Assembly: GCF_006494375.1 (NCBI RefSeq)
Contig: NZ_VHIZ01000036.1
Coordinates: 62,001 to 126,000 of the forward strand
Direction: 5' to 3'
DNA length: 64,000 bases
From: Pantoea anthophila
GTDB taxonomy: Bacteria > Pseudomonadota > Gammaproteobacteria > Enterobacterales > Enterobacteriaceae
The translations under genes and the position numbers were made by a program. The notes below the pieces were generated by a model. The model did no database searches. It saw only the letters and a program-made list of their open reading frames with translations, and was not told the DNA's origin. Positions 44,367-54,361 of the stretch are shown here, in pieces; the first letter of the stretch is position 1, and each line of letters starts with the position of its first letter.

Positions 44367-44716
44367 ACGGCCTGTCACTGATGTTGCGGTGGAAGTTGGG
44401 TTTGTGTTGTCCCCCTCGCTGCATATAAGCCGCGACCTGACTGAGTGTCTCAGCGCATTATGCTCGTCGCAGGGAAAAGTGCAGGTGATTTGAGCTGCTT
44501 TTATTCTGTTCACAGAGGGATGGATCGACAACGGCGCTAAGTAAAACGTTTATAGCGGAGAAAGGCAATACGGGATCGGAAAACCAGAAGCTTATCCCGC
44601 CATTTTTTCAAATGACAGAGGATAGCGTTGATTTTTGGCACAGGCACACAAGATGATGTGCCTGAAAAACAGACAGACGGTGGGAAATATCCGCATAAAC
44701 GCACCGGCAGATACAC
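44367..44716. other. Intergenic region upstream of brnQ
   Basis: No open reading frame of recognisable family is visible. It holds the brnQ control region on the minus strand; a possible -10 element CATAAT occurs about 92 nt upstream of the brnQ ATG (near 44458), without a convincing -35. Confidence 0.4.
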
Positions 44717-44738
44717 AAAAGGCGCGTTTTACGCGCCT
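44717..44738 (-). terminator. Intrinsic terminator of the MetE-like gene
   Basis: The minus strand shows stem AGGCGCGT/ACGCGCCT with a three-base loop followed by TTTTGTGT, 21 nt after the stop of the methionine synthase-like gene. Confidence 0.7.
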
Positions 44739-44758
44739 GTCTGCACAACGTTACAGCC

Positions 44759-45865
44759 TTACCAGACCTGTTTCGCGATATCGACAACCAGTCGAATCTT
44801 CTGCCACTGCTCGGCTTCGCTGAGGCTGTTGCCCTCTTCGGTCGACGCAAAGCCGCACTGCGGACTGAGGCAGATCTGCTCCAGACTCACAAACTGCGCC
44901 GCCTCTTCCAGCCGGGATTTCACCTGCGCCGGATCTTCCAGCTCTCCCACTTTCGTGGTGATCAGCCCCAGCACCACCTGCTGATGACCGGGCTTAATGA
45001 AGCGCAGGGGCTCGAAGCCGCCGGAACGGGCATTGTCATACTCCAGGAAGAAAGCATCTACGTTGACGCTGCCGAACAGGATTTCAGCGACCGGTCCGTA
45101 ACCGCCCTCTGAGATCCAGGTTGAGCGGAAATTACCGCGACAGACATGCAGACCCACGGTCAGATCGGCCGGTTTATCCTCCAGCGCTTTGTTCAGCACC
45201 CGGGCATAGGTCTGCGCCAGCTGCGCCGGATCGTCACCACGCGCCCGGATATCCCGCTTCTGATCTTCCGAGCAGAGGTAAGCCCAGACGGTGTCATCCA
45301 GCTGCAGATAGCGACAGCCCGCCGCGTAAAACGCCTGAATCGCCTGTTTGTAAGTCTGCGCCAGATCGTCGAAATAGTCCGCCAGATCGGGATAGACCTC
45401 CGCGTCGATCACTTTGCGACCGCCACGGAAGTGCAGCACGCTGGGGCTGGGAATGGTCATCTTCGGCACCGCATCACCGGCAACGCCCTGCAGGAAGCGG
45501 AAATGGTCCAGCATCGGGTGATCGGCCGGAAAGCCGAGCTTGCTTACCACTTTCACACCGTGCGCTTTGGTCTGCACGCCATTGAACTGAATGCCCTGCT
45601 CCGCTTCATAGCTCTCGACGCCGTCCAGGCCGTAGAAGAAATCGAAGTGCCACCAGCCGCGACGAAACTCACCGTCAGTCACGACTTTCAGGCCGTTCTC
45701 ACGCTGCTTAGCCACCACATCGCGGATGGCCGCATCTTCCACCTGACGCAGCGCTGCCGCATCAATCTCGCCGGCCGCAAACTGTTCGCGCGCCTGTTTA
45801 ATCGCGGCGGGACGGAGGAAGCTGCCAACGGTATCGGCACGGAACGGGGCGGTTTCTCTTTGCAT
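44759..45865 (-). CDS. Cobalamin-independent methionine synthase-like protein (single catalytic domain)
   Basis: The product has 368 residues, about half of MetE (E. coli MetE is about 753), and corresponds to the C-terminal catalytic (beta/alpha)8 barrel only, as in Bacillus YxjG/YxjH proteins. The start at 45865 (AGGAG upstream) gives MQRETAPFRADTVGSFLRPA. Zinc ligands can be placed as His and Cys in GLHVCRGNFRS, a Glu in AFFLEYDNARSG and a Cys in LSPQCGFAS; RADTVGSFLRP and VVTDGEFRRGWW are family blocks. It would methylate homocysteine or an analogue using an unknown methyl donor. Three tandem MetJ-like boxes upstream tie it to methionine control. It is preceded by its own promoter region and ends in a terminator, so it is probably monocistronic. 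Confidence 0.85.
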   Translation of the reverse strand: MQRETAPFRADTVGSFLRPAAIKQAREQFAAGEIDAAALRQVEDAAIRDVVAKQRENGLKVVTDGEFRRGWWHFDFFYGLDGVESYEAEQGIQFNGVQTKAHGVKVVSKLGFPADHPMLDHFRFLQGVAGDAVPKMTIPSPSVLHFRGGRKVIDAEVYPDLADYFDDLAQTYKQAIQAFYAAGCRYLQLDDTVWAYLCSEDQKRDIRARGDDPAQLAQTYARVLNKALEDKPADLTVGLHVCRGNFRSTWISEGGYGPVAEILFGSVNVDAFFLEYDNARSGGFEPLRFIKPGHQQVVLGLITTKVGELEDPAQVKSRLEEAAQFVSLEQICLSPQCGFASTEEGNSLSEAEQWQKIRLVVDIAKQVW

Positions 45866-45926
45866 GATCACTCCTGTCTCTCCTGCCAATCATTGCGGCA
45901 GGAAATAATTGCATTCTGATATAAAT

Positions 45927-45950
45927 AGCCATCTGGATGGCTATATGTCT
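45927..45950 (-). promoter_or_regulatory. Candidate MetJ operator (three tandem met boxes)
   Basis: Three adjacent 8-mers read AGCCATCT, GGATGGCT and ATATGTCT on the plus strand. They match the MetJ box AGACGTCT at 6, 5 and 6 positions, and the first two form a perfect 7-bp inverted repeat (AGCCATC/GATGGCT). A flanking pair GCATTC/GAATGC encloses them. The site lies 62-85 nt upstream of the methionine synthase-like start, where a promoter would be expected (minus strand TATTTATAT just downstream). Confidence 0.7.
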
Positions 45951-46029
45951 GAATGCAGAGTGACATGAGTGGCCTCAGTCTGCAACTGAAGAAAATTCAG
46001 CGATGATGAAAAAAATTCAACTTAGAGGA

Positions 46030-46950
46030 TTACTGCAGGGCTGCACGCGCCTGCGCCATCTGCGTGTCAGAGAGCGGCAGGTAGCCCGCCTCACTGACCC
46101 GACGCTGTCCCTGCGCGGAAAGCACCTGCTGCAGAAACGCGGCCACCAGCGGCGGCAGCGGCTTTCCGGGTGCTTTATTGACATAGAGATAGAGCGGACG
46201 CGCCCAGGGATAGCGGCCACTGCGGATAGCCTCCGCATCCGGGGCAATCGCCTGCCCCTGATCGTTCTTCACCGCCAGCATTTTGACCCCGCTGAGATGA
46301 AAGCCAAAACTGGCGTAGCCAATGCTGCACGGGTTCCCGGCCACCGCCTGCACCACCGCAGCCGAGCCGGGAAACTCCGCCACGTCGCGGCGAAAATCGC
46401 CCTTGCAGAGCGCCTGCTGCTTGAAGAAACCCCAGGTACCGGAGGCGGAGTTGCGGCCATAGCGCTGAATCGGCCGTTTACGCCACTCAGCGCCGGTTAA
46501 GCCAAGATCGCCCCAGAACCGCGGCACACTGTGTGCACCGCACAGGCGGGTGACTGAAAAGAGGGCATCAAGCTGCGAGGGCGCAATCTGTTGCAGCGGA
46601 TTGCGCTGGTTGACCACGACGACCAGCGCATCCATGGCCACCGGTACCGCCAGCGGCGGGTAGCCGTAGCGCGCTTCAAACGCCTGGCGTTCATCTGCCT
46701 GCATCGGGCGGCTCATCGGGCCGAGTTGCGCCGCCCCCGCCGCCAGCGCGGTCGGGGCCGTAGAAGAGCCTGAGGCCTGCACCTGCACGTTGACGCCCGG
46801 AGCCTGGCGGCTGAAATCCTCGCTCCAGAGGGTCATCAGATAGCCCAGCGTATCAGACCCGACACTGCTGAGATTGCCGGCGAGCGTGCCGGGCTGAGCA
46901 AGCGCCAGTCCCGGCAGCAGCGTAATGAGGAAGAGAAGAAGCAGGCGCAT
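46030..46950 (-). CDS. PstS-like phosphate-binding protein downstream of phoR
   Basis: The product has 306 residues. The ATG at 46950 starts a clean signal peptide (MRLLLLFLITLLPGLALAQP); an ATG at 46983 would overlap phoR and lies only one base from its AGGAG. The mature protein has the PstS-like fold of periplasmic solute-binding proteins (PF12849): SSVGSDTLGYLMTLWSEDF at the N-terminus, QASGSSTAPTALAAGAAQLG and RNSASGTWGFFKQQAL, where the SGTWG loop resembles the phosphate-binding SGT loop. It is closer to the PstS-like proteins seen without a full Pst set than to E. coli PstS. It starts 19 nt after phoR and should be transcribed with phoBR. Confidence 0.82.
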   Translation of the reverse strand: MRLLLLFLITLLPGLALAQPGTLAGNLSSVGSDTLGYLMTLWSEDFSRQAPGVNVQVQASGSSTAPTALAAGAAQLGPMSRPMQADERQAFEARYGYPPLAVPVAMDALVVVVNQRNPLQQIAPSQLDALFSVTRLCGAHSVPRFWGDLGLTGAEWRKRPIQRYGRNSASGTWGFFKQQALCKGDFRRDVAEFPGSAAVVQAVAGNPCSIGYASFGFHLSGVKMLAVKNDQGQAIAPDAEAIRSGRYPWARPLYLYVNKAPGKPLPPLVAAFLQQVLSAQGQRRVSEAGYLPLSDTQMAQARAALQ

Positions 46951-46969
46951 GGCAGAGTTCCGGCAGCGG

Positions 46970-48283
46970 TTAATGAACGGCATTCTCCTGCATCACACTG
47001 CTGACAATCAACCTTGCCGGCAGCGTAAAGGTAAAGCAGGTCTCCTTATGCGGCACGCTGGTGATATCGAGCCGCGCGTTGTGGTGGCTCAGGGCATGTT
47101 TCACAATCGCCAGCCCCAGCCCGCTGCCACCGGTGGCGCGTGAGCGCGCCTTGTCGACCCGGTAGAAACGCTCGGTCAGCCGCGGGATGTGTTCCGGCGC
47201 GATCCCCGGCCCGTTGTCACAGACCCGGAAAATCGCGCCCTGTTTGCCGCGCAGCCAGCTGATATCGATCCGCGTGCCCTCTGGCGTGTGGTTCACCGCG
47301 TTGTAAACCAGATTGGAGATGGCGCTGCGCAGCTGTTCATCGTTGCCGAACACTTTCAGATGGGGATCGGTGTGGAAATGGATGTCGTGGCGGCCGCCGC
47401 TCAGCGTCGCGGCTTCATGCTGCAGCAGTTTCAGCATCACCGGCACATCGACCTTCTCTTTCAGGTCGATCGCCGGGGCCGCTTCGATGCGCGACAGCGT
47501 CAGCAGCTGCTTAACCAGGCTGTCCATGCGGCGCGTCTGCTCCGACATGGTGTGCAGCGCTTTGCTGCGCGAAGGTTCGCTCATCACCGAGTCGTTCATC
47601 ATCTCCAGATAGCCCTGCAGCACCGTAAGCGGGGTGCGCAGCTCATGGCTGACATTGGCAAAGAAGTTGCGGCGCGCCCCTTCCAGCTGATGCATCTGCG
47701 TCACATCGCGCGCCACCAGCAGCCACTGCCCTTCACTGTAGGGCATGACGCGAAATTCCATGTGCAGTTTATTGTTCAGCACCAGCGTCAGGGGTTTATC
47801 AAAATCGCGCTGGCGAAGATAGCGGGAGAATTCGGGGTAACGCAGCAGGTTGAGGATGTTCTGGCCATTATCTTCCGGCCAGCGCAGGCCAAGGTGCTGC
47901 TGCGCCAGTCCGTTGCACCAGAAAATGGTGCCCTCTTCGGTGGTGAGGATCACCGCATCCGGCAGCGATTCGGCACCGCTGCGGAAACGCTTGATCAGAT
48001 TGCCCAGTTCGCGCCGCCGCCGCCGGTTGCGCAGCTGCATCTGGTAAAGCCCATAGAAGAGCGGCTCCCAGCTGGCACGCCCGGCAGGGGGCGTCATGGT
48101 GCGGTCGAGCCACAGCCAGTGTGACAGCCGCATCAGATTATGAAAATGCCACAGCAGCACCAGCAGCACGCTCAGCAGCAGCCACCATGCCAGCCCGCCA
48201 AACAGCAGGCCAGGCAGCAGCGCGGGCAGACAGGCCAGCAGCAGTTCTGTCAGTAATCTCTTCCAGGAGAGGCGTTCCAGCAC
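46970..48283 (-). CDS. phoR: Phosphate regulon sensor histidine kinase PhoR
   Basis: The product has 437 residues (E. coli 431). Two N-terminal membrane helices (about 10-47) have almost no periplasmic loop, followed by a PAS domain (about 98-190, [20 protein letters not shown]). The phospho-accepting His213 is in the H-box [10 protein letters not shown]. The ATPase domain has the N-box [11 protein letters not shown]1 [10 protein letters not shown] and G2 [10 protein letters not shown]. It phosphorylates PhoB under phosphate limitation and is controlled by PstSCAB-PhoU. It starts 14 nt after phoB. Confidence 0.97.
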   Translation of the reverse strand: MLERLSWKRLLTELLLACLPALLPGLLFGGLAWWLLLSVLLVLLWHFHNLMRLSHWLWLDRTMTPPAGRASWEPLFYGLYQMQLRNRRRRRELGNLIKRFRSGAESLPDAVILTTEEGTIFWCNGLAQQHLGLRWPEDNGQNILNLLRYPEFSRYLRQRDFDKPLTLVLNNKLHMEFRVMPYSEGQWLLVARDVTQMHQLEGARRNFFANVSHELRTPLTVLQGYLEMMNDSVMSEPSRSKALHTMSEQTRRMDSLVKQLLTLSRIEAAPAIDLKEKVDVPVMLKLLQHEAATLSGGRHDIHFHTDPHLKVFGNDEQLRSAISNLVYNAVNHTPEGTRIDISWLRGKQGAIFRVCDNGPGIAPEHIPRLTERFYRVDKARSRATGGSGLGLAIVKHALSHHNARLDITSVPHKETCFTFTLPARLIVSSVMQENAVH

Positions 48284-48297
48284 GGTAAAGGCTCCGT

Positions 48298-48987
48298 TCA
48301 GTAGCGGGCAGAGAAACGATACCCTGTTCCGCGAACGGTTTGTACCATGCGATCGTGGCCGGAGATCTCCAGCGCTTTACGTAAACGGCGGATGTGAACA
48401 TCAACGGTGCGATCTTCCACATACACATTGGTGCCCCAGACGTGGTTCAGCAGCTGTTCGCGGCTGTAAACGCGCTCCGGGTGCGTCATAAAGAAGTGCA
48501 GCAGTTTATATTCGGTCGGGCCCATCTCCAGCGGCGTGGTTTCGGACATCACGCGATGCGACGAGGGGTCCAGACTCAGCCCCTGCATCTCGATCACCTC
48601 TTCCACCGCCATTGGTGAAATACGGCGCATCACCGCTTTAATGCGCGCCATCAGCTCTTTAGGGGAAAAAGGCTTGGTAATGTAGTCATCCGCGCCCACT
48701 TCCAGCCCGCGCACCCGATCTTCCTCTTCGCCACGGGCGGTCAGCATCATGACCGGAATGTCGCGCGTCATCGCCTCACGCTTCAGGTGTTTGATAAACT
48801 GAATGCCGCTGCCGCCCGGTAACATCCAGTCCAGCAGAATCAGATCGGGCCAGGGTTCGATCAGCCTGGCCACGGCGCTGTCATAATCTTCCGCCTCGAT
48901 TGGCTGATAGTCGTTCTGCTCCAGAACAAAACACAACATTTCACGGATGGGGGCTTCATCCTCCACAACCAAAATGCGCTTAGCCAT
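48298..48987 (-). CDS. phoB: Phosphate regulon response regulator PhoB
   Basis: The product has 229 residues, as in E. coli. The receiver domain has the acidic pair at Glu9-Asp10 and the phosphorylated Asp53 in [11 protein letters not shown]; Lys is in MLTAR...ITKPFSPKE. The C-terminal OmpR-type winged helix includes [33 protein letters not shown]. It binds Pho boxes; one lies in its own promoter, giving autoregulation. Confidence 0.98.
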   Translation of the reverse strand: MAKRILVVEDEAPIREMLCFVLEQNDYQPIEAEDYDSAVARLIEPWPDLILLDWMLPGGSGIQFIKHLKREAMTRDIPVMMLTARGEEEDRVRGLEVGADDYITKPFSPKELMARIKAVMRRISPMAVEEVIEMQGLSLDPSSHRVMSETTPLEMGPTEYKLLHFFMTHPERVYSREQLLNHVWGTNVYVEDRTVDVHIRRLRKALEISGHDRMVQTVRGTGYRFSARY

Positions 48988-49034
48988 TATTTCTCCTGCT
49001 GATTATGACGGCTGTCACTGAGATTCGCGGCGCC

Positions 49035-49068
49035 ATTATGCGTCAGATTTGTGACACTTTTATGAAAA
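49035..49068 (-). promoter_or_regulatory. Pho box and -10 element of phoB
   Basis: On the minus strand TTTTCATAAAAGTGTCAC (49051-49068) matches the 18-bp Pho box CTGTCATAAAACTGTCAC at most positions. CATAAT (49035-49040) follows after 10 nt, so the box replaces the -35 element, as in the E. coli phoB promoter, which it resembles closely. The site is about 50-80 nt upstream of the phoB ATG. Confidence 0.85.
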
Positions 49069-49184
49069 ACATAACCTGCCTGTAACCACATAGGTAATCA
49101 ATTATGACAGTGCAGCGACTCTTTTTTGCTTTGGCCGCAGAGCCAGTATAATCGCCGGGCGAATCACAACGGCAGGGACTCATC

Positions 49185-50381
49185 ATGCGCATTATTCACA
49201 CTGCGGACTGGCATCTGGGGCAGTTCTTCTACAACAAAAGCCGGGCGGCCGAACATCAGGCGTTTCTCGACTGGCTGTTGATCCAGATTGAACAGCATCA
49301 GGTGGATGTGCTGATTATCGCGGGCGATCTGTTTGATACCGGCACGCCGCCCAGCTACGCGCGCGAAATGTTCAACCGTTTTGTGGTGGCGGTGCAGCCC
49401 AGCGGCTGTCAGCTGATTGTGCTGGCGGGCAACCACGACTCCGTGGCGACGCTGAATGAGTCGCGCGAGCTGCTCGCCTGTCTCAATACCCGGGTAATCG
49501 CCACCCCGCAGGACGATGATGTGCTGCTGCTCAACACCCGTCAGGGTGAACCGGGGGCGCTGCTCTGTGCGATTCCCTACCTGCGGCCGCGCGACATCCT
49601 GCGCAGCCGGGCGGGTCAGTCGGGACGCGACAAGCAGACCTCGCTGCTGGAGGCGATCGCTCACCACTATCAGCAGCGTTTCGCCGCAGCGCAGGCTCTG
49701 GGCCATGCGCTGCCGGTGATCGCCACCGGCCATCTCACCACCGTCGGCGTCAGCCAGAGCGATTCGGTGCGTGACATCTATATCGGCACGCTGGACGCCT
49801 TCCCGGCCAGCGCCTTTCCCGCCGCCGACTATATTGCGCTGGGCCATATTCATCGCGCGCAGCGCGTCGCCGGCAGCGAGCATATCCGCTACAGCGGCTC
49901 ACCGATCCCGCTGAGTTTTGATGAGCTGAGCAGTGAAAAAAGCGTCTTCCTGCTGGAGCTGACGGCCAGCGGCCTGCAGGCGGTCACCCCGCTGGTGGTG
50001 CCGCAGACTCAGCCGATGCAGGCGCTGAAAGGATCGCTGGCGCAGATTGCTGAACAGTTAAACGCCTTCAGCGGGCAGCAGCCGGAGAAACCGATCTGGC
50101 TCGATATCGAAGTCACAACCCAGGAGTACCTCAGCGATCTGCAACGGCAGGTGGAAACGCTGACCGCCACGCTGCCCGTCGAGGTGCTGCTGTTGCGCCG
50201 CAGCCGTGAACAGCGGCAGCAGAGCCTGGCGCGGCTTGACAATGAAACCCTGAGCGAGCTGAAGGTGGAAGAGGTCTTCGCCCGCCGGCTGGCGCTGGAT
50301 GAGGGCTTAGAGGCGGAGCAGATCGATCAGATGACCACCCTGTTTCGTCAGACGCTGGCCGCCATGGAAGAGACCCAATGA
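49185..50381 (+). CDS. sbcD: Nuclease SbcCD subunit D
   Basis: The product has 398 residues (E. coli 400). It is a calcineurin-like metallophosphoesterase of the Mre11 family: motifs DWHLGQ (Asp8, His10), GDLFDTG, GNHDS, TGHLT and GHIHR hold the two Mn2+ ions. With SbcC it cuts hairpins and palindromes and removes protein-blocked DNA ends. It is divergent from phoB; its last bases overlap sbcC (ATGA). Confidence 0.97.
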   Translation: MRIIHTADWHLGQFFYNKSRAAEHQAFLDWLLIQIEQHQVDVLIIAGDLFDTGTPPSYAREMFNRFVVAVQPSGCQLIVLAGNHDSVATLNESRELLACLNTRVIATPQDDDVLLLNTRQGEPGALLCAIPYLRPRDILRSRAGQSGRDKQTSLLEAIAHHYQQRFAAAQALGHALPVIATGHLTTVGVSQSDSVRDIYIGTLDAFPASAFPAADYIALGHIHRAQRVAGSEHIRYSGSPIPLSFDELSSEKSVFLLELTASGLQAVTPLVVPQTQPMQALKGSLAQIAEQLNAFSGQQPEKPIWLDIEVTTQEYLSDLQRQVETLTATLPVEVLLLRRSREQRQQSLARLDNETLSELKVEEVFARRLALDEGLEAEQIDQMTTLFRQTLAAMEETQ

Positions 50382-53300
50382 AGATCCTTACGCTACGTTT
50401 TAAAAATCTGAATGCCCTGCGCGGTGAATGGTTTATCGATTTCCGCGCCGAACCTTTTGCCAGCAACGGCCTGTTCGCCATTACCGGTGCCACCGGTGCC
50501 GGAAAAACCACCCTGCTGGATGCCATCTGCCTGGCGCTCTACCACCAGACGCCGCGCCTGGGCGCGATCTCCCAGAGCCAGAACCCGCTGATGACCCGCG
50601 ACTGCGCGGAGTGTCTGGCTGAGGTGGAGTTTGAGATTAAGGGTGAAGCCTGGCGCGCCTTCTGGAGTCAGAACCGCGCGCGCGGTGCCGCCGACGGCAA
50701 GCTGCAGGCCCCGCGCGTTGAGCTGGCACGCTGCGCCGACAACACCATCGTGGCCGATAAGGTGGGTGACAAGCTGAAGCTGACGGAAACCCTCTCCGGG
50801 CTCGATTTTGAACGCTTCACCCGCTCGATGATGCTCTCTCAGGGCCAGTTCGCCGCGTTTCTCAATGCCAGAGCCAGTGAACGCGCCGAACTTCTCGAAG
50901 AGCTGACCGGCACCGAAATTTACGGCCTGATCTCAGCCGCCATTTATGAGCGCCACAAAGAGGCGAAAACCCAGCTGGACCTGCTGCGCAGCCAGGCGGG
51001 CGCGATGACCCTGCTGGAGAGTGAGGCGCGCGAGGCGCTGCAACAGCAGCTGACCGGGCTGACCCAGGCGGAAGAGCAGCTCAGCAGCCACTATCAGCAG
51101 GCGCAGCAGCAACAGCAGTGGCAGCAACAGGCGCAGCAGCTGCAGCGGGAGAGTGAGCAGGCCGAGGCGGCGGTGCAGCAGGCCAGCGCGGCCTTACAGG
51201 CCGCTGAGCCAGATCGCCAGCGGCTGGCACGCAGTGAACCGGCTGAAAAACTGCGGGGCGCGCTGCAGCAGCGCGACGCCCTGCGTACCGAGCAGCAGCA
51301 GGTCTCGCATCGCTGTCAGCAGCTGACGGATCAGCAGCAGCAGGCGCAGAGCCAGCATCAGCAGCATCAGCAGCGCTATGCGGCCACCCAGCTTGCCCGC
51401 CAGCAGGCACAGCAGGAACAGCAGCAGCAGGAGACCCTGCTGACGGAACAGGTGTTGCCGCTGGATCAGCGCATCAGCGCCCTGCAGCAGCACAATGAGG
51501 AGCAGCAGCAGGAAAACGCCCGTCAGCAACAGCATCTTGATCAGACTCAGGCTACCCTGGCGGAGCAGACCCGTCAGGTGACCCGCCTGAAGCAGGCGAT
51601 GGCTGAACAGCATCAGTTACGTGAGCAGTTGACCGATCTGGCGCACTGGGGGGCTTCGCTGCCGCTGTGGCAGGAGAACTTTGCCCTGCTGGCACAGCGT
51701 GAGGCGACGCTGGCGGGACTGACGCAACAGCGCAATCAGCAGCAACAGCAGATCGCCACCCAGCAGGCGGAACAGCAGCAGCAGGCCCGACAGGCACTGC
51801 CGCGCCAGCAGGCGGAGCAACAGGCCCGCGAGGCGCTGTCGCAGGCGGAGCAAGCACTAACTTCGCTTCAGGAGCAGCATCCGCCTGCTGCACTGCGTCA
51901 GGCGTTAAGCCAGTTGCAGAGCAGCCGTCCGGCGCGTCAGCAACTGCTGCTGCTCTCAACGCAGTGGCAGCCGCTGCACCAGCAGCTGGACCAGCGCCAG
52001 CAAAGGCTACACGCGCTGGAAAAAGCGCATCAGCAGAGTGAAGCGGAATTGCAGACGCTGCGTGAGACGTGGAAACGCGAAAAACAGCAGCTGGACGATG
52101 TGGAAAAAATCTGCGCGCTGGAGCAGCAGATTGTCGATCTCAGCGACTACCGCGCCCGGCTCACCGCCGATCAGCCCTGCCCGCTGTGCGGCTCCTGCAC
52201 CCATCCCGCCGTCGGGGCCTACAGCACACTGGAAGTCAGTGCTAACCAGCAGCGCCGGGCTGCGCTGCAACAACAAACCGAGGCACTGCGCGAAGCGGGC
52301 ACGGCAAAAAACGAACAGCTGAAGCAGTCTGCGGTACAGCAGCAGACGCTGCGCGAGGAAATCGCCGGGATGCAGCAACAGCTTGAGCAGCTTGAGCAGC
52401 AATGGCAGGTTCTGAGCGGTGAGCTGGCACTTACTTTCCCGCTTGCCGATCGCGAGGCCTTAGCCAGGTGGCAGCAGCAGCAAAGCGACCGTGAAAGTCA
52501 GCTTGAGCAGCAGCGACAGGCTCAGGAAGCCGCTGAACAGGCGCGTCAGGCTGCGAAAGATCACCATCTTCAGCAGCTACAGGCCTGGCAGCAGCAGCAG
52601 CAGGCCGAACAGCTGGCGCAGCAGTCCCTGACCAGCCAGCTACAGGCGCTGGATGTGCTGCAACAGCGTCAGCAGCAGGAACAGCAGGCCTGGGAGCAGT
52701 TGCAGAGCCGTCTGGAGCAGCAGTTCAGCGCCCACCATCTTGCCCTGCCCGCTGCCACCGATCGCGCTGCGTGGCTGGCGGAGCAACAGCGGCGCTGGCA
52801 GCGCTGGCAGGAGAGTGAGCAGTTGCTCGCTAACCTGCAGCCGCAGCTGTTAAAAGGGGAAACCCAGCTCACTGCCCTGCAGCAGCAGGCTGAACAGGAA
52901 CAGCAGCAGCTCACGATTCGTCAGCAGCAGCAGCAGCAGAGCCAGGCGCAGCTCAGCGAAATGCGTCAGCAGCGTCTGGCGCTGTTTGGCGATCGCGAGG
53001 TCACCCTCGCCCGTCAGCAGCTGCAGGCCCGCGTTCAGCACGCCGATGAACAGCTGGCACAGCAGCTCACCGCCCTGCAACAGGCGCAGGCCGAGGTCAG
53101 TCGCCTGCAGGGTGAGCTGGCGGGGCTGGAAAATCAGCGTCAGACCCTCAGCAGCAAACTGGCAGAGGCGGAAAGCACACTGCAGCAGTCACTGGCGCGC
53201 GCCGGATTTGCCGATGAAGCCAGCCTGCGCGCGGCGCTGCTGGATGAGCAGAGTGCGCTGCAACTGCGCCAGCAGCTGCAGCAGCTCGATCAGCAGTGCC

Positions 53301-54052
53301 AGCAGCAGCAGGCGCGACGGGCGGATCTGCGTCAGCGGCTCAGCGCCCATCAGCAGGCAAAGCCCGATGCGATGCCGGAATCTGCCGAGGCGCTGGCGCA
53401 GCAGCTGGAGCAGTTACGGCTGGCGCTGCGCGACAACGCCAGCCAGCAGGGTCAGATTCAGCAGCAGCTGCACAGCGACGCCAGCCTGCGTGCCCGGCAG
53501 CAGAGTCTGATGACACAGATAGAACAGGATGGGGTGGCGCTGGCGCAGTGGAGCCTGCTCAACGACCTGATCGGCTCCGCCAGCGGCGATAAATTCCGGC
53601 GTTTCGCCCAGGGGCTGACGCTGGATCATCTGGTCGCGCTCGCTAACCGTCAGCTCGACCGGCTGCATGGCCGCTATCTGCTGCAGCGGCGGGCGCAGGA
53701 TCAGCTGGAGCTGGATGTGGTTGACACCTGGCAGGCTGACGCCGCGCGCGATACCCGCACCCTGTCGGGCGGGGAGAGCTTCCTGGTCAGTCTGGCGCTG
53801 GCCCTGGCGTTATCCGATCTGGTGAGCCACAAAACGCGCATCGAATCGCTGTTTCTGGATGAAGGATTCGGCACGCTGGATGCCCAGACGCTCGACACCG
53901 CGCTGGATGCCCTGGATGCGCTCAACGCCAGCGGCAAAACCATCGGGGTGATCAGCCACGTCGAGGCGATGAAGGAGCGTATCCCGGTGCAGATTAAAGT
54001 GCGCAAGATGAACGGGCTGGGATACAGCCAGCTGGAGCTGCCCCAGGGATAA
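50378..54052 (+). CDS. sbcC: Nuclease SbcCD subunit C, glutamine-rich long form
   Basis: The product has 1224 residues, longer than E. coli SbcC (1048). The N-terminal ATPase half has Walker A GATGAGKT at 37-44 and the Q-loop in [14 protein letters not shown]. The C-terminal half has the signature LSGGE at 1129-1133 and Walker B with Asp1161-Glu1162 in LFLDEGFG. A zinc hook CPLC (Cys601/Cys604) sits at the turn between two long coiled coils. The coiled coils are extremely rich in Gln, encoded largely by CAG/CAA triplets. It is a Rad50-like SMC ATPase acting with SbcD. The overlap with sbcD points to translational coupling. Confidence 0.96.
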   Translation: MKILTLRFKNLNALRGEWFIDFRAEPFASNGLFAITGATGAGKTTLLDAICLALYHQTPRLGAISQSQNPLMTRDCAECLAEVEFEIKGEAWRAFWSQNRARGAADGKLQAPRVELARCADNTIVADKVGDKLKLTETLSGLDFERFTRSMMLSQGQFAAFLNARASERAELLEELTGTEIYGLISAAIYERHKEAKTQLDLLRSQAGAMTLLESEAREALQQQLTGLTQAEEQLSSHYQQAQQQQQWQQQAQQLQRESEQAEAAVQQASAALQAAEPDRQRLARSEPAEKLRGALQQRDALRTEQQQVSHRCQQLTDQQQQAQSQHQQHQQRYAATQLARQQAQQEQQQQETLLTEQVLPLDQRISALQQHNEEQQQENARQQQHLDQTQATLAEQTRQVTRLKQAMAEQHQLREQLTDLAHWGASLPLWQENFALLAQREATLAGLTQQRNQQQQQIATQQAEQQQQARQALPRQQAEQQAREALSQAEQALTSLQEQHPPAALRQALSQLQSSRPARQQLLLLSTQWQPLHQQLDQRQQRLHALEKAHQQSEAELQTLRETWKREKQQLDDVEKICALEQQIVDLSDYRARLTADQPCPLCGSCTHPAVGAYSTLEVSANQQRRAALQQQTEALREAGTAKNEQLKQSAVQQQTLREEIAGMQQQLEQLEQQWQVLSGELALTFPLADREALARWQQQQSDRESQLEQQRQAQEAAEQARQAAKDHHLQQLQAWQQQQQAEQLAQQSLTSQLQALDVLQQRQQQEQQAWEQLQSRLEQQFSAHHLALPAATDRAAWLAEQQRRWQRWQESEQLLANLQPQLLKGETQLTALQQQAEQEQQQLTIRQQQQQQSQAQLSEMRQQRLALFGDREVTLARQQLQARVQHADEQLAQQLTALQQAQAEVSRLQGELAGLENQRQTLSSKLAEAESTLQQSLARAGFADEASLRAALLDEQSALQLRQQLQQLDQQCQQQQARRADLRQRLSAHQQAKPDAMPESAEALAQQLEQLRLALRDNASQQGQIQQQLHSDASLRARQQSLMTQIEQDGVALAQWSLLNDLIGSASGDKFRRFAQGLTLDHLVALANRQLDRLHGRYLLQRRAQDQLELDVVDTWQADAARDTRTLSGGESFLVSLALALALSDLVSHKTRIESLFLDEGFGTLDAQTLDTALDALDALNASGKTIGVISHVEAMKERIPVQIKVRKMNGLGYSQLELPQG

Positions 54053-54361
54053 CGGGCGCGTCAGCCGGGAGGTTAAGCGATGCGCGGCGCTGACATCCGG
54101 CGAGCCGTTATCCGCAGGCAGCACCAGAATCAAGGCGGGTTTGCTGGCATGGAAGGCACCGCCCGCCGTCAACCGGGAGAGTGCCGCAAAGGCCTGTTTT
54201 TCTGCCTTTCTCATCCAAAACGTGAAAGGGAGATCGTCCGCACCGGGGCGGTAAATTCTGGTTCTGCTGACAGTCGGAGGAATGCCATAGCATTCAGCAG
54301 GCCGGTCTGTAGACTGTCGGCAGCAGACCGGAAGATCTTTAAGGGGAGATGGGCCAGTTAA
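54053..54361. other. Gap between sbcC and the TolA-III-like lipoprotein gene
   Basis: No confident gene is visible; a 93-codon plus-strand frame (54080-54361) has no recognisable domain and unlikely composition. The last 100 nt contain two consecutive inverted repeats that would form part of the leader of the next gene (listed separately). Confidence 0.45.
54265..54331 (+). repeat. Two tandem hairpins in the leader of the TolA-like gene
   Basis: The first hairpin has outer arms CTGCTGA (54265-54271) and TCAGCAG (54294-54300) and an inner alternative GAATGC/GCATTC. The second has arms CCGGTCTG (54302-54309) and CAGACCGG (54324-54331). The ribosome site AGGGGAGATGG and the ATG at 54362 follow. 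Neither hairpin is followed by a T-run, so a leader or operator role is more likely than termination. Confidence 0.45.

Noticed and set aside
51050-53500. Dense CAG/CAGCAG tracts as a tandem repeat or CRISPR
   Set aside because: They are in-frame Gln codons of the SbcC coiled coils, irregular in spacing, with no conserved repeat-spacer pattern.
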